Source: Pseudomonadota bacterium (GTDB lineage Bacteria; Pseudomonadota; Gammaproteobacteria; Steroidobacterales; Steroidobacteraceae). From it: a stretch of DNA of 64,000 bases. Within the stretch, counting starts at the first letter, position 1. The number at the start of each line of letters is the position of its first letter. The position numbers and the translations under genes were made by a program. The notes beneath the pieces were generated by a model that searched no databases, had not been told where the DNA came from, and worked only from the letters and a program-made list of their open reading frames with translations. The stretch is taken from positions 124,001-188,000 of the forward strand of contig JADIYJ010000013.1 of the NCBI GenBank assembly GCA_016705325.1, in the 5' to 3' direction. Shown here in pieces: positions 38,392-46,796 of the stretch.

Positions 38392-39051
38392 ATGCTGAAG
38401 CAACGCACGCTCAAGAATTCGATTCGCGCCACGGGCGTGGGCCTGCACACCGGCAAGAAGGTGCTGATGGTCCTGCGTCCGGCCCCGGCCAATTCGGGCA
38501 TCGTCTTCCGTCGCACCGACCTCGACCAGCTGGTCGACATCCCGGCCAAGGCCGGCAACGTCAGCCAGACCACGCTCGGCACCAGCCTCACGGCGGACGG
38601 CGGCACGGTCTCGACCGTCGAGCACCTGATGTCCGCGCTGGCGGGCCTCGGCATCGACAACCTCGTCGTCGAATTGAGCGCCAGCGAAGTGCCGATCATG
38701 GACGGCAGCGCGGGGCCGTTCGTCTTCCTGCTGCAGTCGGCGGGCATCGAGGAACAGAACGCCGCGAAGCGCTTCGTCCGCATCAAGAACCTCGACGAGT
38801 ACCGCATCCTCAACGAGGACGGCCTGCGCTACGAGGACGAGTTCGTGCGCCACAAGATCCTCGACGCGATCGGCGATCTCTACCTGCTCGGGCACAGCCT
38901 GATCGGCGAGTTCAGCGGCTTCAAGTCGGGCCACGGCCTCAACAACCGCCTGCTGCGCACGCTGGTTGCGGATGCCAGCGCGTGGGAAGAAGTGACGTTC
39001 GAGACGCTGCAGGACGCGCCGATCAGCTACCTGGCGGCGGCTGCGACGTGA
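38392..39051 (+). CDS. lpxC: UDP-3-O-acyl-N-acetylglucosamine deacetylase LpxC lacking an internal segment
   Basis: LpxC is the zinc enzyme for the committed step of lipid A synthesis. The N-terminal half ([36 protein letters not shown] with zinc ligand His78, [14 protein letters not shown]) and C-terminal end ([28 protein letters not shown] with His154 and Asp158, [16 protein letters not shown] with His181) are excellent matches. But only 219 residues are encoded instead of about 300-305. Roughly 85 residues between FVRIK and DEYRILNED are missing in frame. All zinc ligands remain, but the central beta sheet and substrate-passage region are gone. Activity is doubtful as written. Confidence 0.9.
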   Translation: MLKQRTLKNSIRATGVGLHTGKKVLMVLRPAPANSGIVFRRTDLDQLVDIPAKAGNVSQTTLGTSLTADGGTVSTVEHLMSALAGLGIDNLVVELSASEVPIMDGSAGPFVFLLQSAGIEEQNAAKRFVRIKNLDEYRILNEDGLRYEDEFVRHKILDAIGDLYLLGHSLIGEFSGFKSGHGLNNRLLRTLVADASAWEEVTFETLQDAPISYLAAAAT

Positions 39052-39054
39052 AGA

Positions 39055-39155
39055 AGTGATTAGTGATTGGTGATTAGTGATTAGTCAGAGCCGCTTGCGC
39101 GGCGTGCTCCTGCTATGACTAATCACCAATCACTAATCACCAATCACTAATCACT
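39055..39155. repeat. Large inverted repeat built from AGTGATT-type heptamers after lpxC
   Basis: Left arm (39055-39087): AGTGATT, AGTGATT, GGTGATT, AGTGATT, AGTCA. Right arm (39116-39155) is the reverse complement with one additional GGTGATT unit. The 28-base loop contains a small CCGC/GCGG stem. It separates lpxC from a convergent gene and supplies that gene's stop codon, so it may act as a bidirectional terminator. Confidence 0.88.
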
Positions 39156-39444
39156 TCCCCCTGACCTTCACCACCACCTTGTCGACGGCTGGTTCGCCGC
39201 CCGACTCCAGCCGTTCCTTGAGCGACTGCGCGCCGTAGCGCACGCGGGGCGTCCACGCCGCCGAATCCATGACGACGACCAGGTTGTCGCCACGCCGGGC
39301 GGCCGCAACCAGGTGCGGACGCAAAGCCTCCGCCAGCCCCAGGCGGACCCTCTCGGTCAACGACTGTGCCGCCGCAGCCCTCTTCTCGAGGGCGGCCAGA
39401 CCCGGTGCGAGGCCCCCGAACAGTGGTTTGAGGCGGTCCGTCAT
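39151..39444 (-). CDS. DUF721 (DciA-like) protein
   Basis: A 97-residue protein of the DUF721 type: TDRLKPLFGGLAPGLAALEKRAAA, LTERVRLGLAEALRPHLVAAARRGDNLVVVMDSAAWTPRVRY, and a short C-terminal strand. DUF721 includes DciA, a helicase-loading factor in bacteria without DnaC, and DUF721 genes commonly lie beside lpxC/secA in gammaproteobacteria. I start at MTDRLKP; the upstream open frame does not resemble the family. The stop codon falls inside the right arm of the heptamer inverted repeat. Confidence 0.7.
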   Translation of the reverse strand: MTDRLKPLFGGLAPGLAALEKRAAAAQSLTERVRLGLAEALRPHLVAAARRGDNLVVVMDSAAWTPRVRYGAQSLKERLESGGEPAVDKVVVKVRGK

Positions 39445-39602
39445 TGTTAATGCAAACTGTGCAAACAGCCAATTTGTTTGCCAAGAGGAGGCTAGTCGGA
39501 GCATAGTCTCGCGAATCCGTGACACGGCGCAACGAAGACCGCTGGCCAGCGCAGCGATCGTGTCGATTTTCGCCATCGACGCACCCCGGGGGTTGGCGCG
39601 GC

Positions 39603-40508
39603 ATGCACTTGCGGATCGTTACCGGCCCCCATGGCCGCACCAGGGACATCGACCTCACCGGGCCGCGCCTGTTGCTGGCCTCGGTTCTCGTTGTCGCCAT
39701 CTTCATCGCCGGTCTGGCGCTCGGGCGTTTCCTGCTCGGCGGCAATGCCGAGCAGCGTGCCTACGCGCGTGCCATGGCCCAGCAGAAGACCGACCTGCAG
39801 GCCGCGCGCGGACAGATCGACGGCAAGGTCGACGCCCTCGCCGCACGCATCGGTTCGCTGAACGCCCAGTTGATCCGCCTCGACGCCCTCGGTCGCCGGC
39901 TTACCGACCTGGCTGGGCTCGACCGCGGTGAGTTCGATTTCGCCAGGCCACCGCCCGCCGGCGGTCCCGAGGGACAGGAAGTGCAGGGCGGCTCCGTGCA
40001 GGTGCCCGAACTCACCTCGGTACTCGATACGCTCGAACAACAGATCAACGACCGCGAGCAGCAGTTAGGGGCGCTCGAGATGGTCATGGCGTCGCGCGAA
40101 CTCGGCCAGCGCATCATGCCGGGCGGGCTGCCGCTGATCGGCGGCTGGATTTCCTCGCATTTCGGCCATCGCAGCGATCCGTTCACGGGTCGCGGCGCAT
40201 TCCATGCCGGGGTGGACTTCGCGGGTCCCGCCGGTTCCCGCGTGATCGCCGTCGGTCCCGGCGTCGTGTCGTATTCCGGCTGGAAGCAGGGTTACGGCAA
40301 CGTCGTCGAGATCACGCACCCGACGGGCTACGTGACGCGCTATGGGCACAATTCGCGCAACCTCGTGCAGGTTGGCCAGTCGGTGCAGAAGAACGACGCC
40401 ATCGCCGTCATCGGCAGCACGGGGCGCTCCACGGGCACCCACGTGCACTTCGAGGTGCTGCGCGACGGCAACGTCCTCAACCCGATGAAGTACCTCGCCG
40501 CTCCGTAG
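39603..40508 (+). CDS. M23-family peptidoglycan metallopeptidase, membrane anchored
   Basis: A 301-residue protein with one N-terminal membrane helix (LLLASVLVVAIFIAGLALG), a coiled-coil stretch (about residues 50-170) and a C-terminal M23 (LytM-type) domain. The domain shows SSHFGHRSDPFTGRGAFHAGVDFAG with the H-x(3)-D zinc motif and GTHVHFEVLRDG with the H-x-H pair, so it should be catalytically active as a DD-endopeptidase. It lies between lpxC and secA, a position often held by such a gene in gammaproteobacteria. TGCAAAC occurs twice in the 158-base divergent spacer upstream (39451, 39460). Confidence 0.88.
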   Translation: MHLRIVTGPHGRTRDIDLTGPRLLLASVLVVAIFIAGLALGRFLLGGNAEQRAYARAMAQQKTDLQAARGQIDGKVDALAARIGSLNAQLIRLDALGRRLTDLAGLDRGEFDFARPPPAGGPEGQEVQGGSVQVPELTSVLDTLEQQINDREQQLGALEMVMASRELGQRIMPGGLPLIGGWISSHFGHRSDPFTGRGAFHAGVDFAGPAGSRVIAVGPGVVSYSGWKQGYGNVVEITHPTGYVTRYGHNSRNLVQVGQSVQKNDAIAVIGSTGRSTGTHVHFEVLRDGNVLNPMKYLAAP

Positions 40509-40511
40509 CGG

Positions 40512-40676
40512 CAAGGGGTTAGGGGATAGGGGTTGGGGGTTAGTCGGAACCCAACCCCACCGGCATTTCCAAAGCGCGCTCGGGCCAACGACCAACGAAA
40601 CCCTGATGTCGCCGCGGTCCAATCGCAGCGCCTCTTATTTCCGACTATCCCCCAACCCCTATCCCCTAACCCCTTG
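40512..40676. repeat. 38-bp inverted repeat of AGGGGTT-type heptamers upstream of secA
   Basis: Arms 40512-40549 and 40639-40676 match at 37 of 38 positions. The left arm reads AGGGGTT, AGGGGAT, AGGGGTT, GGGGGTT then AGTCGG. The 89-base loop holds no recognisable gene. The array starts four bases after the M23 peptidase stop and ends 87 bases before secA. Confidence 0.9.
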
Positions 40677-40718
40677 TATCTACGAAGGGCTGTCCCAACT
40701 ACGGAGACCGCCTTGCTG

Positions 40719-40724
40719 TAGAAT
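40719..40724 (+). promoter_or_regulatory. Candidate -10 element (TAGAAT) upstream of secA
   Basis: TAGAAT lies 40 bases before the secA GTG in an AT-richer stretch. I find no convincing -35 hexamer at 16-18 bases, so it is only a candidate. Confidence 0.3.
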
Positions 40725-40763
40725 TTCCGCCTTTATTTTCAACGCTTATCGCCCGGAACCCCA

Positions 40764-43559
40764 GTGGCTAATTGGCTCACCCGCATTTTCGGCAGTCGCA
40801 ACCAGCGACTCGTCAGTCAGTACAACGGCCTCGTCAGGAAGATCAACGCGTTCGAGCCAGCCCTGCAGGCCCTTTCCGACGCCGACCTCGCCGCCAAGAC
40901 CGTCCAGTTCCGCGAGCAGCTTGCGGCCGGCAAGACCCTCGACGACCTCCTGCCCGAAGCGTTCGCGGTCGTCCGCGAGGCCTCGCGCCGCACCCTCGGA
41001 CTGCGCCACTTCGACGTGCAGCTGATCGGCGGCATGGTGCTGAACAACGGCAAGATCGCCGAAATGCGCACCGGCGAAGGCAAGACGCTGGTTGCGACCC
41101 TGCCCGCGTACCTCAACGCGTTGCCCGGCAAGGGCGCGCACATCGTCACCGTCAACGAGTACCTCGCGCAGCGCGACGCCGACTGGATGGCGCCGATCTA
41201 CAACTTCCTCGGCATGAGCGTCGGCGTGGTCAAGGCCGGCCTGATGCCGGACGAGAAGCGCGCGGCCTACGGTTCCGACATCACGTACGGCACCAACAAC
41301 GAATTCGGCTTCGACTACCTGCGCGACAACCTGGCATTCCGCATCGAAGACCGCATGCAGCGCGAGCTCGCGTTCGCGGTGGTCGACGAAGTGGACTCGA
41401 TCCTCATCGACGAAGCGCGCACGCCGCTGATCATCTCGGGCCCCGCCGAGGAGAGCACCGAGCTCTACATGAAGATCAACGAGCTGGTGCCGCGTCTCTC
41501 GAAGCAGGAGTCGGAGGAAGGCGAGGGCGACTACTGGGCCGACGAAAAGTCGAAGCAGGTTCATCTCTCCGACCAGGGCCATGAGCACGTCGAAGAACTG
41601 TTCCTGCAGGCTGGTTTGCTGCAGGAAGGCCAGAGCCTCTACGACCCGGCCAACATCCGGCTGATGCATCACCTGAACGCCGCGCTGCGCGCGCACGCGC
41701 TGTACCGCAAGGACGTCGAGTACATCGTCCGCAACGGCGAAGTCATCATCGTCGACGAGTTCACGGGGCGCACGATGCCGGGTCGCCGCTGGTCGGATGG
41801 CCTGCACCAGTCGGTCGAGGCGAAGGAAGGCGTCAACGTGCGCGAGGAAAACCAGACGGTTGCCTCGATCACGTTCCAGAACTTCTTCCGCATGTACGGC
41901 AAGTTGTCGGGCATGACCGGCACCGCCGACACCGAGGCCTTCGAGTTCCAGCAGATCTACGGTCTCGAAGTGGTCGTGATCCCGACGCACCGTCCGATGA
42001 TCCGCGACGACGCGGCGGACCTCGTCTACCTGACGCAGAAAGACAAGTACGAAGCGATCATCGAGGACATCCGCGAGTGCGTAAAGCGCGGCCAGCCGGC
42101 CCTCGTCGGCACCACCTCGGTCGAAACCTCGGAGCTGCTCTCGGGCCTGCTGAAGCAGAAGGGCATCGAGCACAACGTGCTGAACGCGAAGCAGCACGAC
42201 CGCGAAGCGACCATCGTGTCGCAGGCCGGGCGTCCCGGCACCGTGACGATCGCCACCAACATGGCCGGCCGCGGCACGGACATCGTGCTCGGCGGCAGCC
42301 TCAAGACAGAGTTGCTGGAGGTCGACCCGACGGACGCTGCCGCGCGCGCCGCGGTCGAGGCGGAATGGAAGCGCCGGCACGAACAGGTGATCGCGTCGGG
42401 CGGCCTGCACATCATCGGCACCGAACGCCACGAGTCGCGCCGCATCGACAACCAGTTACGCGGCCGGTCGGGCCGCCAGGGCGACCCGGGCTCGAGCCGG
42501 TTCTACCTGTCGCTCGAAGACAGCCTGATGCGGATCTTCGGCGACCCCGAGCGCACCAAGCGCTGGCTGACCACGGCCGGCATGAAGGAAGGCGAGGTCA
42601 TCGAGAGCAAGATGCTGTCGCGCCAGATCGAGCGCGCGCAACGCAAGGTGGAAGCCTACAACTTCGACCTGCGCAAGAACCTGCTCGAGTACGACGACGT
42701 CGCCAACGACCAGCGCAAGGTCATCTACCAGCAGCGCACCGAGATCATGGCGGCGGAAGACATCTCCGATTCCGTCACGGGCATTCGTGCCGAGGTGGTC
42801 AACAACCTGATCGACCAGTTCGTGCCGCGCGAGAGCCCCGAGGAGGAGTGGAAACTCGACGACCTCAAGGACGCGATCGAACGCGACTTCATCACCACGA
42901 TCGATCCGAAGGCCTGGCTCGCGGCCGATCACGAGATCGCCGAAGCAGGCTTGCGCGAACGCGTGGTAAAGGCCGTCGAGGACGCGTACGAGGCCAAGGT
43001 CGCTGCCGTCGGTGCGCCGGTCATGCGGCATCTGGAGAAGGCGGTGATGCTGCAGGAGCTCGATCGTCACTGGCGCGATCATCTCGCGGCGATGGATTAC
43101 CTGCGGCAGGGCATCCACCTGCGCGCCTACGCGCAGAAGAACCCCAAGCAGGAGTACAAGCGCGAGGCGTTCGAACTCTTCGGCGCGCTGCTCGACCGCA
43201 TCAAGCACGACACGGTCTCGCTGCTGTCGCGACTGCAGGTGCGCACGGAAGCGGAGATCGAGGAGCAGGAGCGGGAGCGCGAACGGCAGATGGCGCGCCA
43301 GCTGCAGACACAGCACGTGTCGCCGCAGTCCGTCATCGCCAGCGATGGCGCTGCGGAAGGCGCAGGCAGTGGCATGGGCGGCGGGCCTGCGGCCAGCCCC
43401 GGGTTCGCGCGAGGATTCGGCGGGGGTGAAGCGCGCGCAGCCGGTCCGGTGTCGCCGAGCGGCGAGACTGTCGTGCGCGACGGGCGCAAGGTGGGGCGCA
43501 ACGAGCCCTGCCCGTGCGGATCGGGCAAGAAATACAAGCACTGCCACGGCCAGATCTGA
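40764..43559 (+). CDS. secA: Preprotein translocase ATPase SecA
   Basis: Motor of the Sec protein-export pathway. The 931-residue protein has the Walker A motif MRTGEGKT (residues 102-109), [20 protein letters not shown], the preprotein-binding domain, [14 protein letters not shown] and [20 protein letters not shown] of the second ATPase domain, and the C-terminal zinc-binding SEC-C tail [15 protein letters not shown]. The start is a GTG; no SecM-like leader gene is visible upstream, where the heptamer inverted repeat lies instead. Confidence 0.97.
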   Translation: MANWLTRIFGSRNQRLVSQYNGLVRKINAFEPALQALSDADLAAKTVQFREQLAAGKTLDDLLPEAFAVVREASRRTLGLRHFDVQLIGGMVLNNGKIAEMRTGEGKTLVATLPAYLNALPGKGAHIVTVNEYLAQRDADWMAPIYNFLGMSVGVVKAGLMPDEKRAAYGSDITYGTNNEFGFDYLRDNLAFRIEDRMQRELAFAVVDEVDSILIDEARTPLIISGPAEESTELYMKINELVPRLSKQESEEGEGDYWADEKSKQVHLSDQGHEHVEELFLQAGLLQEGQSLYDPANIRLMHHLNAALRAHALYRKDVEYIVRNGEVIIVDEFTGRTMPGRRWSDGLHQSVEAKEGVNVREENQTVASITFQNFFRMYGKLSGMTGTADTEAFEFQQIYGLEVVVIPTHRPMIRDDAADLVYLTQKDKYEAIIEDIRECVKRGQPALVGTTSVETSELLSGLLKQKGIEHNVLNAKQHDREATIVSQAGRPGTVTIATNMAGRGTDIVLGGSLKTELLEVDPTDAAARAAVEAEWKRRHEQVIASGGLHIIGTERHESRRIDNQLRGRSGRQGDPGSSRFYLSLEDSLMRIFGDPERTKRWLTTAGMKEGEVIESKMLSRQIERAQRKVEAYNFDLRKNLLEYDDVANDQRKVIYQQRTEIMAAEDISDSVTGIRAEVVNNLIDQFVPRESPEEEWKLDDLKDAIERDFITTIDPKAWLAADHEIAEAGLRERVVKAVEDAYEAKVAAVGAPVMRHLEKAVMLQELDRHWRDHLAAMDYLRQGIHLRAYAQKNPKQEYKREAFELFGALLDRIKHDTVSLLSRLQVRTEAEIEEQERERERQMARQLQTQHVSPQSVIASDGAAEGAGSGMGGGPAASPGFARGFGGGEARAAGPVSPSGETVVRDGRKVGRNEPCPCGSGKKYKHCHGQI

Positions 43560-43607
43560 CCACCGGGGCCGGGCGCCTTCTTCGTCGCGACGAGGCCAGG
43601 GCAACCG

Positions 43608-44404
43608 ATGCAGGAGCTGTGGGTCGTCGCCGGACTGGTGTTCGATGCCGATGGTCGCGTGCTCATCGCGCAGCGGCCGACGGGCAAGGCGCTCGCCGGA
43701 CGCTGGGAGTTTCCCGGCGGCAAGGTGGCGCCGATGAAACGGCGCACGCTGCGATCGTCAGGGAATTGCGGGAAGAAATCGGCATCGAGGCGGGGGATGC
43801 CGAACGCCTGATGTACTACGCCGCCGTCTATCCGGGACGGACGATCTGGCTGGACGTGTGGATGATCAGGGACTGGTCGGGTCAGCCTCGATGGCTCGAT
43901 GCGCAGTCGCTCGAATGGGTCGAGCCGTCGCGACTGCGCGAGCACGACATTCTCGAGGCGGATGCGCCGATCGTGGCGGCGCTCGCGTCGTTACCGTCTC
44001 TCGCCGGTGCGAGCGGAAAGGTCAGTCCCGCGCCTGAACTGCAGGCGGTCGATCCAGTCGTTCTTCCCGAGCTTGGAAAGGCAGACACGCGCTCGGGAAG
44101 AACGACTGGATCGACCGCTTGTGAGGCGGCGCCTGGGCGACTTTTCCGCCGAAGCGGAAAAGGTCGCACGGCGCATGCAGCGTTGAGCGCATCGGAACGC
44201 AGCTGCCAGCGGTATTGCTCCGAACGACGCTGCGAACACCGCCCGGGGGGGGGGGGGCCCCGCACACGCCGCCGATCCGGGACCTTTCCCCGGGCGCGTG
44301 TCTGCCTTTCCAAGCTCGGGGAAGGTCCCGGATCAATCGCCTGCAACCAGCGCGCGGACCGGCGCGGCCGAGCGGGAGGCGCGCGAGCGCGGGTCAGTGA
44401 ATAG
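43608..44404 (+). CDS. mutT: MutT-type Nudix hydrolase (8-oxo-dGTP diphosphatase), frameshifted and with an abnormal 3' end
   Basis: The N-terminal part QELWVVAGLVFDADGRVLIAQRPTGKALAGRWEFPGGKV and the second part DETAHAAIVRELREEIGIEAGDAERL together form a complete Nudix box, but are in different frames. One base is missing near 43726-43732. The protein should end soon after EADAPIVAALAS (about residue 125); instead the frame stays open through the palindromes that follow, so the natural stop appears lost or displaced. Position after secA is the standard place for mutT. The last ~120 codons are very unlikely to be genuine coding sequence. Confidence 0.8.
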
Positions 44405-45042
44405 GCCACTTCGTGCAGCGCGTCGAGGCCGGTCGCGGCGAACTTCGGGCTTTCACCGATGATGTCGACACGTTCCAGTTCCTCGACCCGGAACGTCTCG
44501 CCGTACAGCGTCACGACCTCATCTGGAGTCACCGAGAAGGGCGGGCCGTCCTTGATCGCCTGTTCGTATTCGAACGCGACCAGCAACGTGCGGCTGCCCG
44601 CCGGCATCAACGTGGCGAAGTGCCGGGCGTAGCGCTCGCGCATCGAGGGCGGCAGCGCGACGAGCGCGGCTCGATCGTAGGCGGCCTGCACCGGCCCGAG
44701 CAGTTCGGGCGTGAGTTGCAGCGCATCACCCTCGAAGATCTCGACCGCGCCGGATCGATGCCGGCGGAACGGGCCGTGCCGTTCGATCTGCACGTCGGCC
44801 CGTTGCTGCTCCCCGAAGAACTCCTCGACCGCGAGCGAACTCAGCTCGGAGCCGACGACGCGGTAGCCGCGCACCGACAACCAGACCATGTCCAGGCTCT
44901 TGCCGCAGAGCGGCACGTAGACGCGAGCGCCCGCCGGCACATTGAGCGAGGGCCAGCAGCGTTCGAGGAACGGATGCGGAGCGGACTGATGAAATCCGAT
45001 CTGGCGGGATTGCCAGCGTTGATGCCAGAAGTCCGGATCCAT
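43882..45042 (-). CDS. tpm: Thiopurine S-methyltransferase-like protein with an abnormal extended C terminus
   Basis: Residues 1-213 are a normal bacterial TPMT-type methyltransferase: DPDFWHQRWQSRQIGFHQSAPHPFLERCW, VYVPLCGKSLDMVWLSVRGYRVVG (SAM loop), AYDRAALVALPPSMRERYA, DGPPFSV and a C-terminal EVAYSLTR. Family members end about there (~215 residues). Here the frame continues for about 170 low-complexity Arg/Ser/Pro-rich residues through the palindrome cluster and antisense to mutT. That tail is almost certainly not native, so the authentic stop was probably lost when the palindromes arrived or by a small indel near 44400. Tellurite/selenium methylation or thiol detoxification are known family roles. 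Confidence 0.75.
   Translation of the reverse strand: MDPDFWHQRWQSRQIGFHQSAPHPFLERCWPSLNVPAGARVYVPLCGKSLDMVWLSVRGYRVVGSELSSLAVEEFFGEQQRADVQIERHGPFRRHRSGAVEIFEGDALQLTPELLGPVQAAYDRAALVALPPSMRERYARHFATLMPAGSRTLLVAFEYEQAIKDGPPFSVTPDEVVTLYGETFRVEELERVDIIGESPKFAATGLDALHEVAYSLTRARAPPARPRRSARWLQAIDPGPSPSLERQTRARGKVPDRRRVRGPPPPGRCSQRRSEQYRWQLRSDALNAACAVRPFPLRRKSRPGAASQAVDPVVLPERVSAFPSSGRTTGSTACSSGAGLTFPLAPARDGNDASAATIGASASRMSCSRSRDGSTHSSDCASSHRG
44045..44118. repeat. Perfect 28-bp inverted repeat with an 18-base loop (copy 1)
   Basis: Arms 44045-44072 and 44091-44118 are perfect reverse complements. The loop TTGGAAAGGCAGACACGC is identical, in reverse orientation, to that of the hairpin at 44274-44334. 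It lies at the 3' end of mutT. Confidence 0.92.
44137..44167. repeat. Short hairpin between the two large palindromes
   Basis: GCGACTTTTCCGC and GCGGAAAAGGTCGC pair around a CGAA loop with one bulged base. Its loop and arms do not match the two larger hairpins. Confidence 0.7.
44245..44257 (+). repeat. Thirteen-base G homopolymer
   Basis: An uninterrupted G13 run flanked by CCC and CCCC, between palindromes. Its length is hard to sequence and prone to slippage, so the count is not reliable. Confidence 0.85.
44274..44334. repeat. Second large hairpin sharing the 18-base loop (copy 2, inverted)
   Basis: Arms 44274-44295 and 44314-44334 pair with one bulge around a loop that is the exact reverse complement of the copy 1 loop. 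Read on the minus strand the arms share GATCC at the base and TCCC(C)GAGC at the top with copy 1, but the middle differs while pairing is kept. Confidence 0.9.
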
Positions 45043-45060
45043 GGGAGTTTCAGCGCTTCG

Positions 45061-45264
45061 TCAGTGTCGCGGCGGATCGTCGGATTCGTCGCTCGACGGC
45101 TGGGCGACGTCCGGCGAGATTTCCTCGCCGGGGATTGCGTGCTGTTCAGTCATCCACGCGCCGAGGTCGATCAGCCGGCAGCGCTCGCTGCAGAACGGGC
45201 GCCAGCGCGCTGCGGCCGACCATTCCACCGGACGCTGGCACGTGGGACACGGAAACGTCGGCAT
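45061..45264 (-). CDS. yacG: DNA gyrase inhibitor YacG
   Basis: A 67-residue zinc protein of the YacG family, which binds GyrB and blocks DNA binding in E. coli. It shows [13 protein letters not shown] and [18 protein letters not shown], giving the four zinc-binding cysteines (CPTC, CSERC), then an acidic tail. It lies just downstream of zapD and coaE on the same strand, the standard order. Confidence 0.93.
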   Translation of the reverse strand: MPTFPCPTCQRPVEWSAAARWRPFCSERCRLIDLGAWMTEQHAIPGEEISPDVAQPSSDESDDPPRH

Positions 45265-45294
45265 GATGGCCTGCTCGCGCCTCGGGGCCTGCGG

Positions 45295-46101
45295 TCAGGT
45301 GCAGAGCGCGAGCATGAACGGGACCTCGCCCGACATCTGCATCGGGTGCGTGCCCGCATCCTGCCAGGAGAGGAAGCGGATGCTGACCCGGTAGTGACTG
45401 CCGCTGATCTCCGGGTAGATGTCGGTGCCCCGCGGCAGCACGATGCGGATCAGTTGCACGGGCACGTCGCGCTCGAGCGTCAGGTGATAGATGCCGTTGG
45501 GTGCAACTTCGCGGCGCGTGCGGCCTTGTTCGCGCGTCATCCAGAGCAGTTCGGAGATCGAGTCGCCGAGCGGACGGATCACTGCCAGCCAGTTCGCGAA
45601 GTCCGCGCCCCGGATTTCGTCCGGCTGGTTGAGCCAGTGGGTGTAGTCGGGCAGGTCGAACTCGCAGGTGCCGCCGGGGATCGTGCTGCGGTGCTTGATC
45701 GCGTTGAGGAACTCGGAGTCGCGCAGTTTCTGCATGAAGAGCGCGCCGACCGAGCTGAGTTCCTCGCGCATCCGGTGCAGCTTCGTCAGCAGCAGCTTGA
45801 GCCGCGCCGAGTCGACACCCGGCCGCGCGCTGAAGGCCGACAAATGGTGCATCTGCCGCTCGAGTTCCTTCAGTACCTCGCTGCGGATGTCGCCGCGCTG
45901 CGTGATCGCGAGGATCTCGAGCAACGAGCTGACCGCGGCCCGCGTGGACCAGGGATCGGGCAGGGTGTGATGGTGCACGGCCTGCTGGTACAGGAAGTCG
46001 AGGCGCAGGAAGTTGCGCATCCGCTCGTTCAGCGGCTGTTCGTACGCAACGACGCGGGTCGCCGCATCCGTGGTGGGCACTGCGGCCTCGGTTGAGTTCA
46101 T
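45295..46101 (-). CDS. zapD: Cell division protein ZapD
   Basis: FtsZ-binding protein that crosslinks FtsZ filaments. The 268-residue sequence shows VVAYEQPLNERMRNFLRLDFL at the start, RGDIRSEVLKELERQ, the LSSVGALFMQKLRDSEFLNAIKHRSTIPGGTCEFDLPDYTHWL region (in pieces) and SGSHYRVSIRFLSW at the end, all characteristic. Six bases separate it from coaE upstream. FtsZ itself is in this window. Confidence 0.94.
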   Translation of the reverse strand: MNSTEAAVPTTDAATRVVAYEQPLNERMRNFLRLDFLYQQAVHHHTLPDPWSTRAAVSSLLEILAITQRGDIRSEVLKELERQMHHLSAFSARPGVDSARLKLLLTKLHRMREELSSVGALFMQKLRDSEFLNAIKHRSTIPGGTCEFDLPDYTHWLNQPDEIRGADFANWLAVIRPLGDSISELLWMTREQGRTRREVAPNGIYHLTLERDVPVQLIRIVLPRGTDIYPEISGSHYRVSIRFLSWQDAGTHPMQMSGEVPFMLALCT

Positions 46102-46107
46102 GGTCGA

Positions 46108-46788
46108 CTATTGTGCGGCATGGCCGTTTGGCGGCACAACCGGGCGTTCCCTGCTTGCCGCCGCCAACTTCACATATCGTGCGTGCAGCGCCGCGACCTG
46201 CTCCCGCAGGTCGTCGATCCGCCCCGTGTTCGTCAGCACATCGTCGGCGATGCCCAGCCTGGTCGAACGCTGCGCCTGTGCACGTAGCGAGGCTTCCGCC
46301 TGCTCCCGGGTGACCGCGTCCCTGGTCATGAGCCGCTCGACCTGCACGGTTTCCGGCGTGTCCACGACCAGGACGCGGTCGACATGGTCGCGTCGGCCCC
46401 CTTCTGCCAGCAGTGGAATGACGAGCATCTGGTAGGGCCCGGCCTGTGCCGCCGCAACCGACTGGCGTTCCATCTCGGCGCGAATGGCCGGATGCAGGAT
46501 CGCCTCGAGCCGTGCGCGTGCTGCAGCGTCGCGGAAGATGACCTCACGCAGCCGACGTCGGTCGAGCCTGCCGTCGGCATCGAGCACGTCATTGCCGAAG
46601 GCCTTTGCGACAGCAGCCAGCGCAGGCTGGCCGGGTTCGACGACCTCACGCGCGATGAGGTCCGTGTCGATCAACGGCACCCCGTGGGTTGCGAACAGGT
46701 TGGCGACGGTGGTCTTGCCGCTGGCAATGCCGCCGGTGAGGGCGACGCGGAAGGGTCGGCCAGTGGATTGTGGTGCCGTCGGCGTCAC
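46108..46788 (-). CDS. coaE: Dephospho-CoA kinase
   Basis: Last enzyme of coenzyme A synthesis. The protein has the P-loop GGIASGKTTVANLF near the start, PLIDTDLIAREVVEPG, the LID/CoA region HPAIRAEM, VIPLLAEGG and VVDTPETVQVERLMTRD. I use the GTG eight bases after the pilD stop, since no ATG precedes the P-loop; this gives 226 residues, slightly longer than usual because of a C-terminal extension. It is transcribed between pilD and zapD. Confidence 0.92.
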   Translation of the reverse strand: MTPTAPQSTGRPFRVALTGGIASGKTTVANLFATHGVPLIDTDLIAREVVEPGQPALAAVAKAFGNDVLDADGRLDRRRLREVIFRDAAARARLEAILHPAIRAEMERQSVAAAQAGPYQMLVIPLLAEGGRRDHVDRVLVVDTPETVQVERLMTRDAVTREQAEASLRAQAQRSTRLGIADDVLTNTGRIDDLREQVAALHARYVKLAAASRERPVVPPNGHAAQ

Positions 46789-46796
46789 GGTGGTGG

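Noticed and set aside
39055..39155. CRISPR-like short repeats
   Set aside because: Units are seven bases with no spacers and no cas genes; it is a heptamer tandem array.
40605..40760. A SecM-like leader peptide before secA
   Set aside because: The open frames here lie in the inverted repeat and show no arrest motif or signal sequence.
44045..44334. Integron attC sites
   Set aside because: I see no integrase, no cassette genes and no conserved core sites at the stem ends; a REP-like palindrome is a better description.
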